Shown here one piece after another: positions 35,458 to 44,006 of a DNA stretch of 64,000 nt; position 1 is the stretch's first letter; each line of letters begins with the position of its first letter. Made by a program: the position numbers and the translations under genes. The DNA is from Olsenella profusa DSM 13989 (GTDB lineage: Bacteria > Actinomycetota > Coriobacteriia > Coriobacteriales > Atopobiaceae): contig NZ_JAUSQK010000001.1 of NCBI RefSeq assembly GCF_030811115.1, positions 2,046,001-2,110,000 of the forward strand, written 5' to 3'. Below the pieces are notes generated by a model. It was given only the letters and a program-made list of their open reading frames with translations. It did not search any database and was not told the DNA's origin.

Positions 35458-37764
35458 ATGAAGACGACCATAGTCGGATATCCCCGCATCGGACAAAAAC
35501 GCGAACTCAAGCGTGCGGAAGAAGCCTACTTCAAGGGGCAGCTCGGCAAGGACAAGCTTGCCGCAGAGGCAGCCAGGCTCAGAGCCGAGAACCGCACCGT
35601 GCAGCTCGAGTGCGGGCTCGACCTTGTACCGGTAGGCGACTTCTCGCTCTACGACAACGTCCTCGATGCTGCCATGATGCTCGGCGCCGTGCCGGAGCGC
35701 TACCAGAAGCTCGGCCTCGATGCCCTCGATACCTATTTCGCTATGGCTCATGGCTACCAGGGCACGCACGGCGATGTGCATGCCCTCGCAATGAAGAAGT
35801 GGTTCAACACGAACTATCACTATCTCGTACCCGAACTCGAAGAAAGCATGGAGCTCCACCTCGTGCCGGATGCCCTGCGTGGCCAGATCGGGGAAGCATG
35901 TGCTGCGGGGCTTGCAGCAGAACAGCTCAAGATCTCCGTCGCGGGCCCCTTCACGTTCCTGAAACTTGCCCAGCTGCCCAAGGGTGCCGACGAGAACGTA
36001 TGGGCAAAAAAGATTGCTTCTGTCTATGCGGAGCTTCTGGCGCTCGTACCAGAAGGTGCCTGGCTCGAGCTCGACGAGCCCTGGCTCGTACATGACATCA
36101 GCAAAGAGGATGAGATGCTCTTCGTGAGGATCGCCCGCACCCTCTTGAACCAAAAGCACAGCTGCAAGATCCTGCTTCAGACCTATTTCGGCGACATCCG
36201 CGATATCTATGGGACTGTCACGAAGCTCGGCTTCGACGGCATCGGCCTCGACTTCGTCGAAGGCACGAAGACCGACGAGCTCGTCTCGTCCGGCTTCCCA
36301 AAAGATACCGTCCTCTTCGCCGGCATCGTGAACGGCAAGAACATTTGGCGCACGAACTACCGCCAAGCCCTCTCGCATCTGAAGAGCCTTGCACCTGACA
36401 GCAAGGTCGTGCTTTCCACAAGCTGCTCGCTTCTGCATGTGCCCTACACCACATCCGCCGAAACCCAGCTCGAACCTGACCGCTTGAAGCATCTCGCTTT
36501 CGCCGAGGAAAAGCTTGCAGAGCTGAATGAGTTCCACGTTATCCTGGACCGTGCGGCAGGCAGCGGCACGAGCGTAGAAGGGCTACTCGACAGTCCAGCA
36601 TCCGACCCTGCCCTCGCTGCCAACGATGCACTCTTCCATGAAGGGCACGCAGCACCGAACAAGGCCGTGCACGAACGCCTTGCCACCCTCACCGAGGAGA
36701 GCTTCCATCGCACACCCGCCTTCGCTGAGCGCGAGAAAATCCAGCACCGAGAGCTGGGGCTGCCGCTTCTTCCGACCACGACGATCGGTTCCTTCCCCCA
36801 GACGAGCGATGTGCGCGCAAGCCGCAGGGCCAAAAGAAAAGGTGAGATCTCCGAGGAGCAGTACGACGAGTTCATCAAGGGCAAGATTGCCGACTGTATC
36901 AAGCTCCAGGAAGAGCTCAGTCTCGATGTCCTCGTGCACGGCGAGTACGAGCGCAACGATATGGTCGAGTACTTCGGCGACAATCTCGAAGGCTTTCTCT
37001 TCACAAACAACGGCTGGGTCCAGTCCTACGGCACGCGCTGCGTGAAGCCTCCCATCATCTGGGGAGACATCTGGCGCAGCCATCCCATTACGGTCGGCTG
37101 GAGCACCTATGCGCAGAGCCTCACGGACAAGCCCGTGAAGGGCATGCTGACCGGACCCGTCACGATCCTGAACTGGTCCTTCCCGCGCGAGGACATCCCG
37201 CGCCGCGAGAGTACGCTCCAGATCGCCCTTGCTATCCGCGACGAGGTCCTCGACCTCGAGCGTGCAGGCATCCGCATCATCCAGATCGACGAGGCAGCCC
37301 TGCGCGAGAAGCTGCCGCTACGTAGGAGCGATTGGCACAGGGAATACCTCGACTGGGCCATTCCCGCCTTCCGCCTCGTCCATAGCGGCGTGAAGCCTGA
37401 GACACAGATCCACACCCACATGTGCTACAGCGAGTTCTCTGACATCATCCATGAGATTGACGAGATGGATGCCGACGTGATCACGTTCGAGGCATCGCGG
37501 TCGAACCTCTCGATCCTCAAGAGCCTCACAGAAGCAGGCTTCAGGACCGAAGTCGGCCCCGGCGTCTACGACATCCACTCGCCGCGTGTGCCCTCCAAGG
37601 AAGAGATCGTCGATGCTCTCCACCGCATGCTCGAGCACATCCCGAAAGAGAAGCTCTGGGTGAACCCCGACTGCGGCCTCAAGACGAGAGGCACAAAGGA
37701 GACGGTGGCAAGCCTCAGGAACCTCGTGGCTGCTGCGCACAAGGTCCGCGCCGAGCTCTCCTGA
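35458..37764 (+). CDS. metE: cobalamin-independent methionine synthase MetE
   Basis: 768 residues, full length. Transfers the methyl group of methyltetrahydrofolate (polyglutamate) to homocysteine. The two-barrel architecture is intact: an N-terminal homocysteine/folate-binding half (VGYPRIGQKRELKRAEEAYF) and a catalytic half with zinc ligands H654 and C656 (HTHMCYSEF) and C739 (NPDCGLKTR), plus DIHSPRVPS. A -10-like TATACT lies at 35415-35420. Its codon use and GC are lower than the flanking chromosome, fitting import with the transposon. No S-box or other methionine riboswitch is apparent upstream. Confidence 0.95.
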   Translation: MKTTIVGYPRIGQKRELKRAEEAYFKGQLGKDKLAAEAARLRAENRTVQLECGLDLVPVGDFSLYDNVLDAAMMLGAVPERYQKLGLDALDTYFAMAHGYQGTHGDVHALAMKKWFNTNYHYLVPELEESMELHLVPDALRGQIGEACAAGLAAEQLKISVAGPFTFLKLAQLPKGADENVWAKKIASVYAELLALVPEGAWLELDEPWLVHDISKEDEMLFVRIARTLLNQKHSCKILLQTYFGDIRDIYGTVTKLGFDGIGLDFVEGTKTDELVSSGFPKDTVLFAGIVNGKNIWRTNYRQALSHLKSLAPDSKVVLSTSCSLLHVPYTTSAETQLEPDRLKHLAFAEEKLAELNEFHVILDRAAGSGTSVEGLLDSPASDPALAANDALFHEGHAAPNKAVHERLATLTEESFHRTPAFAEREKIQHRELGLPLLPTTTIGSFPQTSDVRASRRAKRKGEISEEQYDEFIKGKIADCIKLQEELSLDVLVHGEYERNDMVEYFGDNLEGFLFTNNGWVQSYGTRCVKPPIIWGDIWRSHPITVGWSTYAQSLTDKPVKGMLTGPVTILNWSFPREDIPRRESTLQIALAIRDEVLDLERAGIRIIQIDEAALREKLPLRRSDWHREYLDWAIPAFRLVHSGVKPETQIHTHMCYSEFSDIIHEIDEMDADVITFEASRSNLSILKSLTEAGFRTEVGPGVYDIHSPRVPSKEEIVDALHRMLEHIPKEKLWVNPDCGLKTRGTKETVASLRNLVAAAHKVRAELS

Positions 37765-37918
37765 CAGCCTGTATATACGTCCACGTCAGCGCCCTCTCTG
37801 CAGACATCTCTCAGGGAGGGCGTCTGTTCTGTGCCTACCATCAGCAGAATGCTCTTTCTCCGCCCGCAAGGGCCTTCGCTACAATGCAGGAGCCATCGTT
37901 GTCGGACCGAAAAGCTCC

Positions 37919-38138
37919 ATGCGCGTCATCAAGAGCATCAACAACAATGCCGCCATCTGCGCCGACGGCAAAGGGCACGAGCTCATCGCGCTTGGCACTA
38001 GCTTCGGCACGATACCGCGCGAGATTCCGCTCTTCGACATCAAGCGCACGTTCTACGGCATCGATCCCAAGTCTTTGGGACTGGTGAGCGAGCTTCCAGA
38101 AGACGTGCTCGAGTTTGCGGCACAGCTCGCAGACCTTG
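37919..38138 (+). pseudogene. LicT/BglG-type antiterminator, N-terminal fragment
   Basis: About 73 residues: MRVIKSINNNAAICADGKGHELIALGTSFGTIPRE is the CAT RNA-binding domain of BglG/LicT antiterminators, followed by the linker VSELPEDVLEFAAQLADLA. Both PRD regulatory domains are missing because the gene runs into the ISL3 end at 38139; the frame reads through it to 38251. The natural partner of such a protein is a beta-glucoside PTS, and a PTS fragment lies at the other end of the cargo. Confidence 0.8.
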
Positions 38139-38260
38139 CCTGCACGAGCATCCACATCGCGCCTCCAGGACGGAGCCTCCAGTCGGGGGAAATCCTACCA
38201 TTCGGAGGCCACGCCCTCAAGGGGCGCAGGAGTGCTACCCACCAGAAGTGACGAAGAGCC
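38139..38260. repeat. ISL3 end, outer copy
   Basis: The second copy of the 122-bp ISL3 terminal segment. On the minus strand it begins GGCTCTTCGTCACTTCTGG and shares GGGTAGCAC with the opposite end at 30621, a better match than the internal copy (GGGCAGCAC). It is followed directly by the TAAAAAGA duplication. Confidence 0.9.
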
Positions 38261-38290
38261 TAAAAAGAGCCCCCCGGATGTCCGGGAGAC
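38261..38290 (-). terminator. intrinsic terminator of rpsT, also the transposon target
   Basis: On the minus strand CTCCCGG-acat-CCGGGGG is followed by GCTCTTTTTA. The T-run overlaps the 8-bp duplicated target TAAAAAGA, so the transposon landed at the end of this terminator and regenerated it. Confidence 0.65.
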
Positions 38291-38318
38291 CCTGCGACTG
38301 CGGTGTGTTGTGGGCGAT

Positions 38319-38582
38319 CTACCTGAGTGAGTTCACAAGCCTCTGGACGCCGCTCTTGCGCCCGGCGGCCTGGTTCTTGTGGATGATGCCCCTGGAGGCA
38401 GCCTTGTCAAGCAGGCGGTTAGCCTGGTTGGCATACTGCTGCGCATGCTCGGCGTCGCTGTTCTCGACGGCCACGCGCACCTTCTTCACGGCAGTCTTGA
38501 GCTCGGAACGGACGGCCTTGTTGCGGACGCGTGCCTTCTCGGCAGTGATGATGCGCTTCTTCTGAGACTTGATGTTTGCCAC
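38319..38582 (-). CDS. rpsT: 30S ribosomal protein S20
   Basis: 87 residues, highly basic: ANIKSQKKRIITAEKARVRN is the S20 signature, binding 16S rRNA. The start is GTG at 38582 with AAAGGA upstream; the in-frame ATG at 38600 would precede the family start. It is divergent from lepA, the usual pairing. A -10-like TATACT lies on the minus strand at 38677-38682. Confidence 0.95.
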   Translation of the reverse strand: MANIKSQKKRIITAEKARVRNKAVRSELKTAVKKVRVAVENSDAEHAQQYANQANRLLDKAASRGIIHKNQAAGRKSGVQRLVNSLR

Positions 38583-38717
38583 GTGCGGTTCCTTTCGCAT
38601 TCTGACTCGTGAGGCCTCTATCTGATGGGGACGGACGTGGGGTGCCCGTACCCGACACGGCGAGGTCAGCTCCGGAAGTATAGCATGGGCCTGGGGACTT
38701 ACGCTATCATCAACGCC

Positions 38718-40529
38718 ATGAACAACAACGACACCTCACATATCCGCAACTTCTCGATCGTTGCGCATATAGACCATGGCAAGTCCACCATCTCGGACCG
38801 CATCCTCGAGCTCACGCACACGGTGGAGGAGCGTGAGCTCACGAGCCAGATGCTCGACTCCATGGACATCGAGCAGGAACGTGGCATCACCATCAAGTCC
38901 AACGCCGTGCGCGTGGAGTACGACGCGGACGATGGCCAACGCTACCAGTTCAACCTCATCGACACGCCGGGTCATGTGGACTTCACCTACGAGGTCTCGC
39001 GCTCCCTGGCTGCCTGTGAGGGCGCCGTGCTCGTGGTGGATGCCACCCAGGGCGTGGAGGCCCAGACCGTCTCCAACGCCGCCTTGGCCATGAACGCCAA
39101 CCTGGACATCGTGCCCTGCATCAACAAGATCGACCTGCCCAGCGCCCATCCCGAGGAGGTCAAGCGGGAGATCGAGGACGAGCTGGCCATTCCCGCCGAC
39201 GATGCGGTGCTCGTCTCGGGCAAGACGGGCGAGGGCATCCACGAACTCCTGGAGGCCATCGTCTATCTGGTCTCGTCGCCCACGGGCGCTGCGGACGCCC
39301 CGCTCAAGGCCCTCATCCTGGACTCCTACTTCGATGAGTACCGCGGCGTCATCGCCACGGTGCGCGTGTTTGACGGGCACGTTCGCAGGGGTGACCACCT
39401 GCGCATGATGGCGCTGGGCGACAGCTTCCTCTGCGACGGCGTGGGCTGCAGGCGTCTGCTCGAGACGCCCCTCGACGAGCTGGGCGTGGGCGAGGTGGGC
39501 TTCGTGGTCACGGGCCTCAAGGACACGGCCCTCGTGAAGACGGGCGACACCATCACTTCCGAGGGCCATCCCTGTGCCGAGGCCTGCCCCGGCTACCAGG
39601 AGGCCAAGCCCATGGTCTACACGGGACTCTTCCCCATGGACAACAAGCAGTGCGAGAACCTCCGCGACGCGCTTGAGAAGCTCAAGGTCAACGACCCCTC
39701 GCTCGTGTGGACGCCCGAGACTTCGGTGGCGCTGGGCTTCGGCTTCCGCGTGGGCTTTCTGGGGCTGCTCCACATGGAGGTCGTCAAGGAGCGCCTCGAG
39801 CGCGAGTTCGCGCTCGACCTCATCGCCACCTCGCCCTCCGTCAACTATCACGTGTACAGGACGGATGGCACCATGGCGGAGGTCACGAGCCCGCAGGACC
39901 TGCCTGACGTCACGCGCATCGACCGCATCGAGGAGCCCTACCTCAAGGCCAAGGTCATCGTGCCCCCCACCTTCATGGGTGCCGTCATGCAGCTGGTGGT
40001 GGAGCATCGCGGCGAGTGCGGCAACATGGTCTACCTCTCCGAGAAGTCCGTTGAGATGCACTTCGACATACCGTTGGCCGAGCTCATATTGGACTTCTTC
40101 GACCAGCTCAAGAGCCGCACAAAGGGCTATGCCTCGCTCGACTACGAGATCGGCTCCTATCGCAGGAGCGACCTCGTGAGGCTGGACATCCTCTTGGCGG
40201 GTGACGAGGTGGATGCCCTCTCGTTCATCGTGCACAGGGACAAGGCCTACGGGATGGCCCGTCGCCTCTGCGACAGGCTCAAGGACATCATCCCGCGCCA
40301 GCAGTTCGAGGTGCCCATCCAGGGTGCCATCGGCAACAAGATCATCAGCCGCTCCACGGTGCGCGCCGTGCGCAAGGACGTGCTGGCCAAGTGCTACGGC
40401 GGCGACATCTCGCGTAAGCGCAAGCTGCTCGAGAAGCAGAAGGAGGGCAAGAGGCGCATGAAGGCCATCGGCTCGGTGGAGGTGCCGCAGGAGGCCTTCC
40501 TGGCCGTGCTGAAGGTGGATGACGCGTGA
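38718..40529 (+). CDS. lepA: elongation factor 4 (LepA)
   Basis: 603 residues. A ribosomal back-translocase-like GTPase: G1 AHIDHGKST, switch [16 protein letters not shown] and NKIDLP, then domain II, the EF-G-like III and V domains and the LepA-specific C-terminal domain ([21 protein letters not shown]). The ATG at 38718 gives the family-typical start ([16 protein letters not shown]) but has no Shine-Dalgarno; TATCAT at 38705-38710 is placed for a nearly leaderless mRNA. The in-frame ATG at 38685 is an alternative. Confidence 0.94.
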   Translation: MNNNDTSHIRNFSIVAHIDHGKSTISDRILELTHTVEERELTSQMLDSMDIEQERGITIKSNAVRVEYDADDGQRYQFNLIDTPGHVDFTYEVSRSLAACEGAVLVVDATQGVEAQTVSNAALAMNANLDIVPCINKIDLPSAHPEEVKREIEDELAIPADDAVLVSGKTGEGIHELLEAIVYLVSSPTGAADAPLKALILDSYFDEYRGVIATVRVFDGHVRRGDHLRMMALGDSFLCDGVGCRRLLETPLDELGVGEVGFVVTGLKDTALVKTGDTITSEGHPCAEACPGYQEAKPMVYTGLFPMDNKQCENLRDALEKLKVNDPSLVWTPETSVALGFGFRVGFLGLLHMEVVKERLEREFALDLIATSPSVNYHVYRTDGTMAEVTSPQDLPDVTRIDRIEEPYLKAKVIVPPTFMGAVMQLVVEHRGECGNMVYLSEKSVEMHFDIPLAELILDFFDQLKSRTKGYASLDYEIGSYRRSDLVRLDILLAGDEVDALSFIVHRDKAYGMARRLCDRLKDIIPRQQFEVPIQGAIGNKIISRSTVRAVRKDVLAKCYGGDISRKRKLLEKQKEGKRRMKAIGSVEVPQEAFLAVLKVDDA

Positions 40530-41581
40530 CGCCCCTGGAGCTGCTGCGGGCCTATGGCCCCGCCGCTGACCTGAGCACGGGGGTCGCACCCTTTGCGTCC
40601 ACGCTCGGGGACACCCTGGGCGCGCGCCTTGCCCACAACCCCTTCCTCATGGCACCCATGGCGGGCGTCTCCGACGGGGCGTACCGCCTGATGGCGCGCG
40701 CTGGCGGAGCGGCCCTCGCCTACACCGAGATGGTCTCTGTGGCAGGCATCCACTACGGTGGGGAGAAGACATGGGATCTCGTATATCCCATCGAGGGCGA
40801 GCCTGACATTGCGGTGCAGCTCTTTGGCAGCAGGCCGGAGCAGTTCCGCGAGGCCGCCGCCGCCGTGCAGCAGCGCCTGAAGGAGCGCCTCGTGCTCATC
40901 GACGTCAACATGGCCTGTCCCGTACCCAAGGTCACGCGCAAGGGCGAGGGCTCGGCGCTGCTGGACGACCCCAAGCGTGCCACGGACATCGTGCGGGCCT
41001 GCCTGGCCGAGACAACGGTACCCGTCACCTGCAAGATCAGACGGGGACGCCGGGCGGGCGAGGAGGTGGCGCCCGAGTTTGCCCGTGCCATGGAGGCGGC
41101 GGGCGTCTCGGCCCTTACCGTGCACGGGCGGACGGCCTCGCAGCTCTATCGGGGCCAGGCGGACTGGGATGTGGTGGGCCGTGTCGTGCAGGCCGTGAGG
41201 GTGCCGGTCATTGGTTCGGGGGACGTCCTGAGCGCCGAGCGCGCCGTGCGCATGCTGCGGGAGACGGGGGCCACGGCCGTGATGGTGGCCCGCGGCTCCT
41301 ATGGCAACCCGTGGCTCTTTGGCGAGGCCCGTGACATCCTTGCGCGGCGCGAGCACCACGTGCCCACGCTTGCCGAGCGTCTTTCCGCGCTGGAGCTCCA
41401 GCTCAGGCTCCTTGATGCCACAGGTGCCCACATGGCACGGGGACGCAGCATCGCCGGCTGGTATCTCAAGGGCCTGCCCCATGCCACCTCGTGGCGCGGG
41501 CGCTTCATGGGCTGCACGTCGATCGAGGAGTTCGTCGAGCTGTGCCAGGAGCTGCGCGAGGTGGCACATGAGGTGGGCTGA
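40526..41581 (+). CDS. dus: tRNA-dihydrouridine synthase (DusB-like)
   Basis: 351 residues, a flavin-dependent TIM barrel. [20 protein letters not shown], the catalytic Cys in [22 protein letters not shown], and [17 protein letters not shown] are Dus signatures. It reduces uridines in tRNA D-loops. It starts with GTG inside the lepA stop (GTGA) and overlaps the next gene by 14 bases. Confidence 0.92.
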   Translation: MTPLELLRAYGPAADLSTGVAPFASTLGDTLGARLAHNPFLMAPMAGVSDGAYRLMARAGGAALAYTEMVSVAGIHYGGEKTWDLVYPIEGEPDIAVQLFGSRPEQFREAAAAVQQRLKERLVLIDVNMACPVPKVTRKGEGSALLDDPKRATDIVRACLAETTVPVTCKIRRGRRAGEEVAPEFARAMEAAGVSALTVHGRTASQLYRGQADWDVVGRVVQAVRVPVIGSGDVLSAERAVRMLRETGATAVMVARGSYGNPWLFGEARDILARREHHVPTLAERLSALELQLRLLDATGAHMARGRSIAGWYLKGLPHATSWRGRFMGCTSIEEFVELCQELREVAHEVG

Positions 41582-42881
41582 GCGCTATCATCGGCGCCGT
41601 GCCGAGGCCCTCTACCTGCACGTGCCCTTCTGTGCCAACAAGTGCGCCTACTGCGACTTCGCCTCGTGGGCGATGCCTGAGGGCGATCCGCTCATGGATG
41701 CCTATGCGCGTGCACTGCGGGCCCAGCTTGCGGAGCTTGGCGGGCTGGGGATGCTGGACGGCATTGGGACGGCCTACATCGGGGGCGGTACGCCCACGCT
41801 GTTGGGGGCGCGCGCACTTGCCTCGCTCGTGGCAGGCATACGGGAGCTCTGCCCTCACGTCGTCGAGCTCAGCGTGGAGGCCAACCCCGATTCGCTCTCC
41901 GACGAGGTGCTGGCGGCGCTGGTACGGTCTGGCGCCACGCGTGTCTCCATAGGCGTTCAGAGCCTGCATGACCAGGAGCTGCATGCGCTGGGCCGCATCC
42001 ACACGGCCCGCCAGGCGTGCGAGCGGGTGGGCGCGGCCGTGGAAGCGGGCCTTGACGTCTCGTGCGACCTCATGTGCGCCATACCACACCAGACGGATGC
42101 CAGCTGGCGAGACTCCCTCGGGGGCGCACTCGAGCTGGGTGTGGACCATGTGAGCGTGTACCCGCTCGCCATCGAGGAGGGCACGGCCCTGGCACGGCGC
42201 GTGGGCGCGGGCGAGCCCGCATGGAACGACCCGGACGTGCAGGCGTCCCGCATGGAGCAGGCGGCGCGCAGGCTCGCTGCGGCAGGGCTCGTGCGCTACG
42301 AGGTTGCCAGCTATGCGCGTCCCGGCAGGACGTGCGCCCACAACCGCATGTACTGGACGGGAAGGCCCTACCTGGGGCTTGGTACGAGCGCGGCCTCCAT
42401 GCTCACGCGCGAGGGCTACGGGCTGCTGCGCACGCGGTGCCCCCAGCTGCCCGAGGCGCCTGCCGGCGCGGTGCGCGCGCGGCTCACCGTCACGACGGGG
42501 CGACGCGAGTTGGCGGCTCATCCCGCTCTGGACGCGCTCTCCTTCGACCTCGAGTTCCTGGGGGAACGGCAGGCACTCGCCGAGGATCTCATGTTGGGCG
42601 CGCGGCGCTCCTCGGGTATGGCCCCCGCGCTGGCGTGCGCGGCAGAGGACGCCTTTGGCACGACATGGCAGGACGTGCGGCGCGTCGCCCTCGACCGTCA
42701 CCTCGTCCGCGCCGCCTCCGATGGGGCGCTGGTGCCCACGGAGGCGGGCTGGCTTTTGGGCAACGAGCTCTACGGGCTCATGTGGGGCCTGGCGGATGGT
42801 GACGTCCGCCAGACCCCTAGCTGCCGATGCAGGGGCAGCTGGCCCAGGCGCGCGTCGCAGCGAGGGCATACGACCCTGTAA
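41568..42881 (+). CDS. hemW: radical SAM protein HemW
   Basis: About 437 residues. The cluster motif is CANKCAYC near the start, with the additional FxS-type segment CAYCDFASW. YIGGGTPTLL, SVEANPDSL and HNRMYWTGRPYLGLGTSA are family motifs, and the HemN C-terminal domain is present. HemW is a heme chaperone, not a coproporphyrinogen oxidase. ATG at 41568 lies within the end of the dus gene; the longer open frame is a shadow of that gene. The last about 25 residues (PSCRCRGSWPRRAS) look unusual. Confidence 0.9.
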   Translation: MRWAERYHRRRAEALYLHVPFCANKCAYCDFASWAMPEGDPLMDAYARALRAQLAELGGLGMLDGIGTAYIGGGTPTLLGARALASLVAGIRELCPHVVELSVEANPDSLSDEVLAALVRSGATRVSIGVQSLHDQELHALGRIHTARQACERVGAAVEAGLDVSCDLMCAIPHQTDASWRDSLGGALELGVDHVSVYPLAIEEGTALARRVGAGEPAWNDPDVQASRMEQAARRLAAAGLVRYEVASYARPGRTCAHNRMYWTGRPYLGLGTSAASMLTREGYGLLRTRCPQLPEAPAGAVRARLTVTTGRRELAAHPALDALSFDLEFLGERQALAEDLMLGARRSSGMAPALACAAEDAFGTTWQDVRRVALDRHLVRAASDGALVPTEAGWLLGNELYGLMWGLADGDVRQTPSCRCRGSWPRRASQRGHTTL

Positions 42882-42908
42882 GGGCATCGCTACCCGACAT
42901 ACCTCAAC

Positions 42909-42978
42909 GTGTACGTCTCCGCCGATTCGCGCGACGTCTGCCCAGTTGACGGATTCTGGCATCAATGGAAACGTACAC
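42909..42978. repeat. spaced inverted repeat
   Basis: GTGTACGTCTCC (42909-42920) and GGAAACGTACAC (42967-42978) are inverted copies with one mismatch, 46 bases apart, in the 195-base gap before the YwaF-like gene. They could be an operator pair or the ends of a tiny inserted fragment. Confidence 0.35.
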
Positions 42979-43076
42979 TTTGAAGTGGTCCGCCATCGAG
43001 ACAGCGACCGTAACGCGCCGAGAAGCTGATGAGGACCCCGACAGGCGCTCGCGACGGGGTGGAGGGGAGGCCACAG

Positions 43077-43880
43077 ATGGCATCTGGGTTGCTCGATGCC
43101 TTCTTCGTGCCCGAACCCGTCCTGCTCGAGCGGGGTCACGGCTTTGCGCTCTTCGGTCCGGAGCATCGTATGGCGCTTGGCATCTGTCTGGTCTGCGCCG
43201 GACTGCTGGTGCACCGCTACACGTGCCTCCCCAAGGGGCTGGCATGGGGCCGCCCGCGTCGGCGCATGCTTCTGGCATTGGCCGTGATTCCCCTTGCCCT
43301 GCTGGCCTCACGCGATGTGGCAGCTGCGGTCCTGGGGCTGCTGTCACCCATCTTCTGGCCGCTTCACATCTGCAACTTCTGCGAGTACTTGGCGCTTGCC
43401 TTTGTCCTCACCTGCGATCGCCCCGCTGCGCACGTGGTGGGCGAGCTCTTCTTTGCATGGAGCGCGACGGGCGCGTTGGCTGCCCTACTGTTTCCGGGAT
43501 GGAGCTACTGCCCCCTGTGGACCTATGCCTCGCTGGGAGGATTTGTCGAGCATACGCTGCTCTTGGTCATGGTCTGGGCGCCTGTTCTGGGTGGGGACTT
43601 CGTGCCCCGTAGGTGCCACCTCTGGATTCCGCTCGTTGCCGCCATCGTGGGTGGTGCGCTGTTCCGTCCGTTCAACGCCGCCTTTGGCACCAACTTCTTC
43701 TTTGTGACGCACCCGCTTGTGGGCACGCCGTTCGAGTGGTTGTCGGACACCTGGGGCAATCCGGGCTACCTCGTGCCGTACCTGCTGCTGTCCTGCCTCC
43801 TGTGGGCCGGCTGGCATGCGCTGGCGGCTTATGTCAGCCAATGTGGTGGCAGGGGTCTGCGCCGGACGGACCCTCGCTGA
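43077..43880 (+). CDS. YwaF/TMEM164-like integral membrane protein
   Basis: About 267 residues with six or seven hydrophobic helices. SPIFWPLHICNFCEYLALAF, FFAWSATGALAALLFPGWSYCPLWTY and FGTNFFFVTHPLVGTPFEWL resemble the conserved blocks of the YwaF (TIGR02206) membrane family, of unknown function in bacteria. The start at ATG 43077 follows GGAGGGGAGG; an in-frame ATG at 43029 lacks a site. It stands before the AMMECR1 operon on the same strand. Confidence 0.75.
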   Translation: MASGLLDAFFVPEPVLLERGHGFALFGPEHRMALGICLVCAGLLVHRYTCLPKGLAWGRPRRRMLLALAVIPLALLASRDVAAAVLGLLSPIFWPLHICNFCEYLALAFVLTCDRPAAHVVGELFFAWSATGALAALLFPGWSYCPLWTYASLGGFVEHTLLLVMVWAPVLGGDFVPRRCHLWIPLVAAIVGGALFRPFNAAFGTNFFFVTHPLVGTPFEWLSDTWGNPGYLVPYLLLSCLLWAGWHALAAYVSQCGGRGLRRTDPR

Positions 43881-44006
43881 GGTGCTGGAAGAGCGTCACG
43901 TACGGACAGGGCTGCACGACGCACCCCTGATTGGTACCGTTGGCGTCGTTCGTCCCTCTCCCGCCATGCGGCGTGCTAGGCTCATCATAGTGAGAGGGGA
44001 GTTGCC

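Larger units (their letters stand above)
30621..38260. mobile_element. ISL3-ended compound transposon carrying metE
   Basis: The ends are ISL3-type inverted repeats: GGCTCTT at 30621 and, on the minus strand, GGCTCTT at 38260, 22 of the first 30 bases matching. An exact 8-bp duplication TAAAAAGA flanks the block at 30613-30620 and 38261-38268; ISL3-family elements make 8-bp duplications. Contents are a defective ISL3 transposase split by IS21, one internal ISL3 end (34284), a PTS gene fragment, metE, a licT fragment and a second copy of the outer ISL3 end. The duplication shows that the outer ends moved together, so everything between travelled as one unit of about 4.9 kb before IS21 entered. 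The target was the T-run of the rpsT terminator. Confidence 0.85.

Noticed and set aside
38736-40589. 617-codon minus-strand frame over lepA
   Set aside because: His/Gly/Val-rich antisense shadow of a clearly conserved GTPase gene.
41505-43214. 569-codon minus-strand frame over hemW
   Set aside because: Mirror frame of hemW with no domain and no start signal.
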